DNA of 64,000 nucleotides from Diadophis punctatus similis (taxonomy: Eukaryota > Chordata > Lepidosauria > Squamata > Dipsadidae): contig JALIGW010000015.1 of the NCBI GenBank assembly GCA_023053685.1, positions 308,001 through 372,000 of the forward strand, written 5' to 3'. Within the stretch, counting starts at the first letter, position 1, and each line of letters begins with the position of its first letter. The notes below the pieces were generated by a model that was not told the origin of the DNA, did not search any database, and saw nothing but the letters and a program-made list of their open reading frames with translations. This document shows positions 55,115 through 64,000 of the stretch, piece by piece. The translations under genes were made by a program, and so were the position numbers.

Positions 55115-55381
55115 GAATAGAATGGAATGGAGTGGAGTGGAGTGGAGTGGAGTGGAGTGGAGTGGAGTGGAGTGGAGTGGAGTGGAGTGGAGTGGAGTGG
55201 AGTGGAGTGGAGTGGAGTGGAGTGGAGTGGAGTGGAGTAGAGTAGAGTAGAGTAGAGTAGAGTAGAGTAGAGTAGAGTAGAGTAGAGTAGAGTAGAATAG
55301 AATAGAATAGAATAGAATAGAATAGAATAGAATAGAATAGAATAGAATAGAATAGAATAGAATAGAATAGAATAGAATAGA
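55115..55381. repeat. GGAGT/AGAGT/AATAG pentanucleotide array
   Basis: Ordered blocks: (GGAGT)n to 55237, (AGAGT)n to 55293, then (AATAG)n to 55381 next to the LINE tip. Point changes have spread outward in blocks. Confidence 0.97.
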
Positions 55382-55760
55382 ATTCTTTATTGGCCAAGTG
55401 TGATTGGACACACAAGGAATTTGTCTTTGGTGCATATGCTCTCAATGTACATAAAAAGAAAAGATACATTTGTCAAGAATCATGAGGTTCAACACTTAAT
55501 GATTGTCATAGGGTACAAATAAGCAATCAGGAAACAATCCATATTAATATAAATTGTAAGGATACAAGCAACAAGTTACAGTCATGCAGTCATAAGTTGG
55601 AGGAGATGGGTGATAGGAACGATGAGAAGATTAATAGTAATAGTAATGCAGACTTAGTGAATAGTTTGACAGTGGTGAGGGAATATCCTGGGTATGGAAG
55701 CCTCTGTATTTGTATTTATTTGCACAGGTGTCCACAGATTCAGGGCACTAAAATCTAGAT
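55382..55760 (-). mobile_element. LINE 3' UTR (CR1/L3 Snake1-like) next to AATAG array
   Basis: TTTATTGGCCAAGTGTGATT, ACACAAGGAATTTGTCTTTG and CTCTCAATGTACATAAAAAG mark the UTR tip; further words (GTCATAAGTTGGAGGAG) extend to about 55760. Confidence 0.7.
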
Positions 55761-55973
55761 ATAAGAAAACTGTACAGTTGTTACGTGTTTGTAGCTAGGC
55801 AGTTGCTGATTCTTGCCAATCACAAACTCAACATTTAATACACCACAATGGCAACAACTCACTTGTTCCAAATGATTATTGTGATCCTCTCTTTCATTTT
55901 TTCCCCTTGCTATCTTCTCCTCTTACACAAGACACAGAGAATAGTGGATCCAACAGGTTGATCTGCATAGATG
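55761..55973. other. Unannotated sequence
   Basis: Short single-copy-like stretch, nothing recognised. Confidence 0.35.
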
Positions 55974-55981
55974 TAGAGTTG

Positions 55982-56349
55982 CAGACGTGGGTTCCTCCCG
56001 GTTCGGACTGGTTCACCCGAACTGGTAGCGACCCGCTGGTGATGTCATGATGATGTCACGGAACTGGTTCAGTCGGTGCCGGTCCATGGGCGCTGCCATC
56101 TTTTTTTAATTTTTTTTAATTTTTTTAATTTTTAAAAACTTATTTATTTATTTTTTCTTCTGAGCATGTGCAGAAGCTGAGATTCTGGCACTGTGCATGC
56201 GGTCGTCATCTTGTTTTTGGCTCCCCCCCCCCGGATTTTTTGGCACTGTGCAGGCGCACGTGTGAAGCGTGCATGCGCGCCCATGAGGTGTGGCTATGCG
56301 GCACGGGAGGAAGCGAACCAGCAGTGAGGTAAATTAGAACCCATCCCTG
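55982..56349 (+). mobile_element. GC-rich hAT-like MITE, 368 bp
   Basis: Starts CAGACGTGGGTTCCTCCC and ends AAATTAGAACCCATCCCTG. TAGAGTTG (55974-55981) and TAGAGTCA (56350-56357) agree at 6 of 8. Contains GGTGATGTCATGATGATGTC, GCGCTGCCATCTTTT and AGGAAGCGAACCAGC. Full-length relative of 12470, 60080 and, reversed, 9693. Confidence 0.82.
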
Positions 56350-56433
56350 TAGAGTCATCCAGGACATTTTTTTTTAAGTTGCATTTTCATACGGTGCTAT
56401 GGAGATTTGGGAGGTCTTACTGACTGATTGCAT

Positions 56434-56634
56434 CAGGGGTGAAATCCAGCAAGTTCTGACAGGTTCTGGAGAACCGGTAGTGGAAATTTTGAGTAATTCG
56501 GAGAACCGGCAAATACCACCTCTGGCTGGCCCCAGATTGGGGTGGGAATGGAGATTTTGCAATATCCTTCCCCTGCTACGCCCACCAAGCCACGCCCACA
56601 GAACTGGTAGTAAAAAAAATGGATTTCACCACTG
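56434..56634 (-). mobile_element. hAT MITE, CACGCCCACCAAGCC family
   Basis: Ends CAGGGGTGAAATCCAGC and GGATTTCACCACTG with perfect 8-bp duplication GATTGCAT (56426-56433, 56635-56642). Confidence 0.93.
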
Positions 56635-56642
56635 GATTGCAT

Positions 56643-57794
56643 GTCCTACTGGTTTACTGTCATTTCCATAATATTGAAAGCCGCAGAAAATGAGCTATTG
56701 GCCACAAATATTTTTCAAAATTCTGCATGATTATCATCATTAGAGGAAATAATTTAAGTTTTGCGAAAGTCTGGGAAGCCTGGAAGGCTATAGATCTCCG
56801 GAGGGAAGAAAATACAGAAAATAAGAAAATTCACACACATTCCTGCCCGCTTGGTAACCATCTTAAATGTACCACCATACAACCTGGGATACATTCTCCA
56901 AAATTCTGTTCTCTTTCCTCAAACTTACCAACCATTTTTAAAATAGGAGCATTTCTTTGCCTCTATCCTTTCCTGAGGGTGGGTGTGTATGTCTCTTGGG
57001 AGGTGGGGGGGGAGTATATAATGTATGTGCCATATTCTTCCACCTGCCAAAATCTAATTGAGAACCATTACTTTTTTCCCCCCAGCGTTTATAGCCTGTG
57101 TTTCAGCCTCCAGAGGCCCAAAAGGTTTTCGTGTTATTCAAGATTGCGATGATGTATATAGACTTTAAGGGCATTGTTTTGCAAAACCTGTGAAGGATAC
57201 AACAGACTTCTAGCAAAAAGCAGAATTATCTTTGATGTAAAACTGTGGAAATCAATTGTTGGGCATGAAGGAAATTGCTTTTCTTCTCTAGGAAAAGACG
57301 CCCATCAATCTGATCGGGGGAGGGGGGGGGGGCTTGGAGGTTCAATAACACAGAAAATTGAATAGTAGGACAGACGTTGTTAAAAGAAGGACTTGATAAA
57401 TCTAATCTTTTAATCCTGTCTTTTCCATGCCATTTGTATACGGAATAAAAGAGCTGAACAATAAGCCATTAAAAATATTTGTGCTGCACGGCAGGGCTCC
57501 TATTCTGGAACATCTAATATCCTGTGGAAATTTGATTTTTCTCCTTTTCACTGGAATGCTTCCCTTCCTTTGAACAAATACAAGAAATTATTCTTGCGTT
57601 GATTATTAAGCTGTTAAGAAATGGAGCACTTGTCAATCAGATAGCACAGGGTGGAAAAGGAAGTTGGTGAGCTATTGGTTGTCTTGTTCTCCACTGGTTT
57701 AGAAGACCTGATTTCCAATTCCCTCCAAACAATTAGTCTTCCAGCAACACTAAGGATGTCCTTGTAATGTCTTGGTTTGGGCTAAAGATGATCT
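56643..57794. other. Unannotated single-copy-like sequence
   Basis: About 1.1 kb without recognised repeats. A pyrimidine tract ending CCCCCAG at about 57086 could be an acceptor; the 56727-57152 frame (141 codons) has no recognised domain. 57400-57660 is AT-rich and may be conserved non-coding DNA. Confidence 0.3.
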
Positions 57795-58419
57795 TGATTC
57801 TGCAGCAGTGTGCAGCAGCTGCCCAAAAAGCCAACAGAGTTCTAGGCTGCATTAACAGAGGAATAGAATCAAGATCACGTGAAGTGTTAACACCACTTTA
57901 CAATGCCTTGGTAAGGCCACACTTGGAATACTGCATTCAGTTTTGGTCGCCACGATGTAAAAAAGATGTTGAGACTCTAGAAAGAGTGCAGAGAAGAGCA
58001 ACAAAGATGATTAGGGGACTGGAGACTAAAACATATAAAGAACGGTTGCAGGAACTGGGTATGTCTAGTTTAATTAAAAGAAGGACCAGGGGAGACATGA
58101 TAGCAGTCTTCCAATATCTGAGGGGTGGCCACAAAGAAGAGGGAGTCAAGCTATTCTCCAAAGCCCTGAGGGTAGAACAAGAAGCAATGGGTGGAAACTA
58201 AACAAGGAGAGAAGCAACTTAGAACTAAGGAGACATTTCCTGACAGTTAGAACAGTTAATCCGTGGAACGGGTTGCCTCCAGAAGTTGTGAATGCTCCAA
58301 CACTGGAAGTTTTTAAGAAAATGTTGGATAACCATTTGTCTGAAATGGTGTAGGGTTTCCTGCCTAAGCAGGGGGTTGGACTAGAAGACCTCCAAGGTCC
58401 CTTCCAACTCTGTTATTCT
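57795..58419 (+). mobile_element. CR1 LINE 3' end
   Basis: The frame includes [58 protein letters not shown] and [14 protein letters not shown], shifts near 58165, and continues to the C-terminus and 3' UTR. Close to the 34240 copy. The tail leads into a TATTC array. Confidence 0.93.
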
Positions 58420-58531
58420 ATTCTATTCTATTCTATTCTATTCTATTCTATTCTATTCTATTCTATTCTATTCTATTCTATTCTATTCCTATTCCTATTC
58501 CTATTCCTATTCCTATTCCTATTCTATTCTA
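58420..58531 (+). repeat. (TATTC)n array at CR1 tail
   Basis: TATTC units then CTATTC hexamers then TATTC again; AATAG class on the other strand. Begins at the CR1 3' tip. Confidence 0.96.
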
Positions 58532-59753
58532 TTTATGACATGAAGGCAACACCATTGCAGAAAAAAGATACTTCTACAACCTATTTGTGCCACAGTTTGG
58601 GGCACGTCAGAAGAAGCCTCCATATATGGAAAACAGCGATGGGAATTAAAAGCATCTTGTTCAAGGGTGGACTTTGTGTCTCCTCCAATAAAGACTTTGT
58701 TTCCCCCGCCTGGTTAATGCAAACCATTTTCCTAGAAGAGAAGGGTGATATTTCAATAAATAAAGAAAACCATTTGGGTGACATTGAACAAGGCTCAAAC
58801 CTGAGGCTTCCAAGTTAACCTAGTTCCACCTTAAGGCTTTTCAAACACAGGAAGCTTTCTCTCCCCACCAAGCTTCAAAAAAAGTCTATGAATGTTCTTT
58901 CTCCCCCTCCCACCTCAACATAACCCTCCCCTCCCCCCCAAAAAAAAACCGATGGGAGTCAGCTACGGTGCCAAAAAATGCAAAATCAAAATCTCATGAA
59001 TGCAAAAAAAAAAAGTAGGAAAAGTAAAAAAAGAAACAAGGAACATTGCTAAAGTATAGACTCGGATGTTAAAAATGTTTGTAATGTGGTCTTTGAACTG
59101 TTAGCAAAAAGTGGGGGGGATTTAAGCACAGAGAGAGAGAGAGAAAAAAGGAGCTTATTGTGTTTGCTTTGCTTCGTAGACTATTAGGCAAAGACGAAAA
59201 GAAAGAAAAGGGGGGAAAGAAAAAGGAATTTGGTTATGCTTGCTTATCGCCTAACCTTATGAATTTGGGATTAAGAGATCAAAGGTGGATTTGGTTCAAT
59301 TGATGAAAAATGGGGAGTTCTTTTATAGCTCTTACAGCCCGCTTGTCTCTCCTAATCAAATGAGCTCAAACAATTAGAAAATGATATTTTTTTTCAAAAC
59401 AGACCTGTTTTGTTTCAAGGTGGATGACGGCTTCCCGTTACATATTTTTCTGTGCAAAATTTAATCAGCCGCCCTCACAAAAGGGGATTTTAGCCACGGG
59501 AAAGCAGTGATATTTGCAATCGGAAGAAAAAACCCAGACTCTTTAAGTGATAGGAATCTATTTCATTGCCTTTGAGATCTTAAAATCTTTGGTGCGTTGT
59601 TACCAAACTCACAAGCTCTTTCAGCTGCCCCAAAAGTCTACTCAAGGCCTCAAACTTGCTTGTCGTTACCAGTTCCAACATGTTTTGTGTGGCAAAAAAA
59701 AAAAAAAGAGGAAAAAGAACTAGGGGATGGTTGGTTGGACCGTTCTGAATACA
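58532..59753. other. Candidate conserved non-coding DNA
   Basis: About 1.2 kb free of recognised transposons. 59160-59560 has AT-rich words (TAATCAAATGAGCTC, AATTTAATCAGCC) typical in look of developmental enhancers. Judged by eye only. Confidence 0.35.
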
Positions 59754-60079
59754 TGTAGCCCTCGACTTATGACCAAGATTGACCGCAAAATTTCGGTTAA
59801 TCGGTGAAAGGTTTGTAAAGTCACTTTTGCCCTGTTTTACAATTTTCCTTGCCACCTTTGCTAAGTAAATCACTGCAACGGTTAACTTAGTAACACGGCC
59901 TTTAACTGAATCTGGTTTCTCCATTAACTTTCCTTGGCAGAAGGTCGCAAAAGGTGATCACAGGATCACCTGCATTGATCACTGCAACTGTGATAAATAG
60001 GAGCCAGTTGACAAGAAACAGAATTTTGATCATGTGACCATCGGGGTAACACAGCGATGGTCTGAAACACAGTCATAAG
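59754..60079 (+). mobile_element. Tigger/mariner-like MITE, 3' end lost
   Basis: Starts TGTAGCCCTCGACTTATGAC and runs through the family body (TTACAATTTTCCTTGCCACC, CAGAAGGTCGCAAAAGGTG) to GGTCTGAAACACAGTCATAAG, where the GC-rich element begins. Confidence 0.75.
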
Positions 60080-60356
60080 CAGAGATGGGTTCCTATCAGT
60101 TCTTTAGAACTGTTAGTAAATCGGTGGTGATGTCACGGAGCCGGTTCTGTTGGTACCAGTCCGTGGGCGCCGCCATCTTGTTTTTTGTTTCTGCGCATGT
60201 GCAGAAGCTGTTTTTTGCTTCTGCACATACGCAGAAGCCGAGTTTTCAGCACTGTGCATGCGTGCACAGCGTGCAATGCACGTGTGCAACACACACATGG
60301 CCACGCGACACGGGAGGAAGCGAACCGGCAGCGAGGTAAGTTAAACCCCTCCCCTG
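60080..60356 (+). mobile_element. GC-rich hAT-like MITE with YY1/NRF1-like motifs
   Basis: Starts CAGAGATGGGTTCCTATC, ends TTAAACCCCTCCCCTG. Contains GCCGCCATCTTG (60169-60180, YY1-like), CTGCGCATGTGCAGAAGC and AGGAAGCGAACCGGCAGCG. No clear target duplication; it has replaced the end of the preceding MITE. Confidence 0.8.
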
Positions 60357-60721
60357 GATCAGGACCAGTTCAATGTGACTCCTTGGCTTTCCATGGATGA
60401 CTGTACCGCCACTCCAAATATTATTCTTGCTTCTGGTTTTTAATCTTGGAGAAAACTTGACTTCCGTGTAGAACTATTCAAAAATTCACCGAGAAAGATG
60501 ACGTCTTTCATCTCCCTCCACCCCCCCCCCAAAAAAGGGTGGGTGGGTTATGAGATTTCTTATGCCAGAGGGAGCTACTTAATGAAGTGTTTTTCAACTT
60601 TCATCACAAGCAAAAAAGCAACAATCAACAATGGTCATCAACAACATAAACTCCTTGCATTTACTTTTATTCAATTTGGTTTTTTTGCTGTAATGCATTG
60701 CCAAAAATAAACACAGACCAC
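60357..60721. other. Unannotated sequence
   Basis: Single-copy-like with one C run near 60521-60530; nothing recognised. Confidence 0.35.
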
Positions 60722-61066
<345 letters not shown>

Positions 61067-61068
<2 letters not shown>

Positions 61069-61465
61069 CCAGTTAATTTTTTTAAAGTATTAGAGGTTGT
61101 TTTCTTTGGCAAACACAACAAGACGTCGCTCCAACATTCAGGTAACTGGAGATGGCATTAGTCAGCATAATTTGCTGAACACAAGGAACCCTTCATGGCC
61201 GCTTCTGGATTCTGCTAATAAATAATGTACCTGGAAGCTTTTGGATTTTTTTTCCGCAGTGTGTTTGTGGACAGATAGGTGTTGTACTTTAATACTTCAC
61301 GTTCGGCAAAAAGCTTTTGTGTTAGAGCATTTGTTCCTCCGCTTCCCCCAAGACTCCACAGGAATAGCAAAAAAAAAAGCAAGTTAACGGAAGACTATTT
61401 TCTTCTTCTTTTTATTCTCCTGCCCCCAAGTTTTCTCGGTGAAGTGATTTAAGAAGCATTAAGAA
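61067..61465. other. Unannotated sequence
   Basis: Nothing recognised; AT-rich with short homopolymers. Confidence 0.35.
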
Positions 61466-61621
61466 GCACTGCAACCATCATAAATATGAACCAGTTGCTA
61501 AGATTCAGAAGTTTAATCACGAGACCATGGGGTTCCTGCAACGGCTGTGTGAAAAACGGTCATAAGTCACATTTTTTTCACTTCCGTTGTAACTTCGAAC
61601 TGTTGTTAAGGACTACCTGTA
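61466..61621 (+). mobile_element. Tigger/mariner-like MITE, 3' half
   Basis: CACTGCAACCATCATAAATA to GTTAAGGACTACCTGTAA; one terminal repeat kept. Confidence 0.7.
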
Positions 61622-61736
61622 ATCTGACTATATGTTTGTGAGGAATCACAATACGAGTGTGAAGTAGATGGGCACCATCCATGTATACTGTGAAAGTGCT
61701 AGTACTTCATAGCTTTGGGTTCTCCCACTGTAACGG

Positions 61737-62063
61737 GATGCGGTGGCTCAGCGGCTAAGACGCTGAGCTTGTCGATCGAAAGGTCGGCAGTTCAGCGGTT
61801 CGAATCCCTAGCGCCGCATAACGGAGTGAGCTCCCGTTACTTGTCCCAGCTTCTGCCAACCTAGCAGTTCGAAAGCACGTAAAAAATGCAAGTAGAAAAA
61901 TAGGGACCACCTTTGGTGGGAAGGTGACAGCGTTCCATGCACCTTCGGCATTGAGTCATGCCGGCCACATGACCACGGAGACATCTTCGGACAGTGCTGG
62001 CTCTTCGGCTTTGAAATGGAGATGAGCACCGCCCCCTAGAGTCGGGAACCTTTACCTTACCTT
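61737..62063 (+). mobile_element. tRNA-derived SINE, full length with target duplication
   Basis: Head TGGCTCAGCGGCTAAGACG (A-box region), GCGGTTCGAATCCCTAG (B box), body TGCCAACCTAGCAGTTCG and CATGCACCTTCGGCATTG, tail GAACCTTTACCTTACC. ACTGTAACGG is duplicated at 61727-61736 and 62064-62073. Best copy of the family; the LINE that supplied its tail was not identified. Confidence 0.92.
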
Positions 62064-62073
62064 ACTGTAACGG

Positions 62074-62833
62074 CAGGGACTTCTCCAACATTGAGTCAAG
62101 TAGACAAGTCCAAAATGCAACGAAAGAGAAAGGTAGCTATTTTCCTTAGCCCAAATTACTAAAAACAGAAGTTTGTTCGCAGGGCACACTGACTGGAAAC
62201 TCAGTCCGGCCTCGGATGGTTTTCCCACCCAATCAACACCGACCTTGAATCTGTCCAGATTCATAGTTGTCAACAGAAAAATAAAGCAAAAATAAAGTGA
62301 AGGTGGAATTCCCTTCCTGACTCAGCAAACCCTCCAATTATCTAGGTCACCATCAGATAAATAGGCTCCCTTGTCAACATTTTGGTCACTTTAAGTTAAA
62401 GGAAAGCTATGTGGCTTGCGGAACGGCATCCTTAGCTCAAACAGTACTTCATTATTCAGTTAGAATGTATGAGGAGCTTCTGGAAGAAGACAATAGCCCT
62501 CACAGATGAAGGACTACTGAGCAAGAATTTTAATTGACTCGTTGTACGCGCATGCTAAAATAATACAGGCTTTCATGCCCATCGACAACAGCACACATTC
62601 TTCAAGATTTTGTTTCCTCATCACACAGCTTTACCAACTTCTGGATCAGGAATTCTTCTCAGTTGATTAGAATATGACTTCAGGGTGGGTTTCTGGCGTC
62701 TTCAGAGGTGAATTCTGCCCACTCCCAACCCATGTCTATTCATTGAAGTGCCTGTAGAGATGTTCCTGGGGTACATCTGTATGAATTTCTAGATCTGGGG
62801 ACCAATTTAGGATCCTAGGGTTAGGTTCAAGAG
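62074..62833. other. Unannotated sequence
   Basis: Single-copy-like, no element or exon recognised. Confidence 0.35.
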
Positions 62834-62926
62834 CAGGGGTCCCCAAACTTGGTAACTTTACTGGCTGGAGAATTCTGGGAGTTGAAGTTCACAAGTCTTA
62901 AAGTTGCCAAGTTTGAAAGCCTCTGG
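62834..62926. mobile_element. hAT-type foldback MITE, decayed
   Basis: Ends CAGGGGTCCCCAAACTTGG and AAGTTTGAAAGCCTCTGG, core GAATTCTGGGAGTTGAAG, relative of 53494 with the first arm partly deleted. Confidence 0.65.
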
Positions 62927-63187
62927 TCTATTTGCAGGATGCATAAATCCAGGAGAACAGCAGCTTCTATATTCTTCAGGACCAGGAAGGAGACCAGAGT
63001 AGAAATGTGCCAACGCTGCTTTTAGGTCAGTGTTCCTCAACTCAGCCATTATTTTTGGTTCTGGTTTTTAATCAGTTTTTAATCCATTAGGGATCAGCCC
63101 CTAATGGAAGAAGAAAGAGGAAATCTAGTCTTGCACTCCTTCCAGACCTCTCATCCTCTTATGTTCATACATTTATGTATTTTATGG

Positions 63188-63457
63188 GCAGATCCTGAAG
63201 ATGAAACTCAAATACTTTGGCCACCTAATGAGAAGGAAGGACTCACTGGAGAAGAGCCTAATGCTGGGAAAGATTGAGGGCAAAAGAAGAAGGGGACAAC
63301 AGAGAATGAGGTGGCTGGATGGAGTCACTGAAGCAGTCGGCGTGAGCTTAAATGGACTCCGGGGGATGGTAGAGGACAGGAAGGCCTGGAGGAACATTGT
63401 CCATGGGGTCATGATGGGTCGGACATGACTTCACAACTAACAACAACAACAACAACC
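63188..63457 (+). mobile_element. BovB (RTE) LINE 3' end
   Basis: Encodes LKYFGHLMRRKDSLEKSLML, GKIEGKRRRGQQRMRWLDGV and LRGMVEDRKAWRNIVHGV, then the 3' end TCGGACATGACTTCACAAC with (AAC)n to 63457. Close to the minus-strand copy at 31664. Confidence 0.92.
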
Positions 63458-63639
63458 TTTACAGCAGGTTCCAAAGAAAACCTTCCTCCTCCTGGCTTAG
63501 ATATCAGTGCAAAACACCCTAATCTGCAATCTAAGGAGGATAGAAATTTTGAAATGAGCCTACAACCCTAGAAAAAATGAAATATTCTAGGAAATATTAA
63601 AAAAGGCAGAATATTATACCTCCCTGGATGAGAAAGGGA

Positions 63640-63960
63640 GAAACATGCTCAGCCCCCACCTTTGCTAATAGCCCCAGAAAGCTGGGGTAGCTTATCAACA
63701 TCACAAAAGGCATGGCCCTCAGGGCATGATAGGATTAGCCCTCATTCAAGATCCAAACCAGGACAAAGGCATTAAGCCATAATTGGAATTGCCCAAAGCC
63801 CTTTCATTACATCATCACCCAGCAAGATTCAACCAAGCTTGGGACTCAAGCCACTACAAAGTTACCCCTGCATGGCCCCATGGGAGTCTGACAACCAATC
63901 AGAATACATTTCTTGCACAGGAACAGGAAGCTCCAAGGCGGGGCCCAAGAGAGGGTATAA
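63640..63960 (+). promoter_or_regulatory. Promoter-like sequence, possible truncated LTR
   Basis: An ordered CCAAT box (CCAATCAG, 63895-63902), GC box (AAGGCGGGGCCC, about 63935) and TATA box (TATAAAT, from 63956) precede a CT-rich run that reaches the window edge. The spacing is that of a pol II core promoter. The compact arrangement and lack of a host gene suggest the U3/R part of an LTR, but its left TG end is not certain. Confidence 0.4.
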
Positions 63961-63962
63961 AT

Positions 63963-64000
63963 CTCTGTCTCTCTGTCTCTGTCTCTGTCTCTGTCTCTGT
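63963..64000. repeat. (CTCTGT)n tract at window edge
   Basis: CTCTGT/CTGTCT repeats continue to the last base, so the full length is unknown. Confidence 0.9.

Noticed and set aside
56727..57152. 141-codon frame as a host gene
   Set aside because: No recognised domain. The acceptor-like CCCCCAG near 57086 is inside the frame and lacks a paired donor.
61737..62063. tRNA gene
   Set aside because: A and B boxes are present but the downstream part cannot form a tRNA cloverleaf and continues into a SINE body with a target duplication.

Overview
This window reads as vertebrate nuclear DNA, most likely from a squamate and probably an advanced (colubroid) snake. The evidence is the repeat content: CR1 LINE 3' ends, BovB (RTE) LINE ends, Sauria-type SINEs, a SPIN hAT transposon, many short hAT and mariner-like MITEs, and long AATAG, GATA/TATC and GGAA arrays. 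AATAG arrays attached to LINE tails are a described feature of colubroid snake genomes. No prokaryotic or viral gene layout is present. I see no confident host protein-coding gene, rRNA, tRNA or CRISPR array. Almost all open frames are microsatellite translations or decayed transposon coding sequence. One 50-bp segment (25852-25901) looks like a small exon.

Layout. 0-6 kb: a GGAA array with a higher-order 340-bp period, then an LTR-like insertion (2276-2971) inside MITE debris, two SINEs, and the first locus of a ~147-bp module carrying CCT tracts. 6-22 kb: a GAAA/GGAA array, several CR1 ends, a nest of three elements (a foldback repeat holding SPIN, which holds a GC-rich hAT element), and more hAT MITEs with 8-bp target duplications. 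22-32 kb: Sauria SINEs, AT and GAA arrays, the module repeated in reverse orientation, a TATC array broken by a mariner-like MITE and by a solo LTR with a 5-bp target duplication, a fragment of a non-LTR element between two ATT arrays, and BovB ends. 32-47 kb: hAT elements with TAAGGTGACC or CAGRGGTGGG ends (two are long GC-rich foldbacks), an L2-like fragment split by a hAT element, an AATAG array joined to a LINE 3' UTR, an interstitial telomeric tract at 43961-44010, and a 67-bp tandem array derived from a SINE. 47-64 kb: two L1 3' pieces sharing a 94-bp block, more hAT, CR1, SINE and MITE copies, a long TA/CATATA array, a BovB end, and a promoter-like sequence (CCAAT, GC box, TATA) cut by the window edge.

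Most elements are short non-autonomous copies that would rely on enzymes encoded elsewhere: CR1 for CR1-tailed SINEs, BovB for Sauria SINEs, and hAT or mariner transposases for the MITEs. Several nestings give relative ages. Single-copy, AT-rich stretches between repeats (for example 51.5-52.2 kb and 59.2-59.6 kb) are the best places to look for conserved regulatory DNA, as in a gene desert or long intron. The most unusual theme is that the GC-rich hAT MITEs repeatedly carry NRF1-like (TGCGCATGCGCA) and YY1-like (GCCGCCATCTTG) motifs, sometimes at the centre of a long hairpin.
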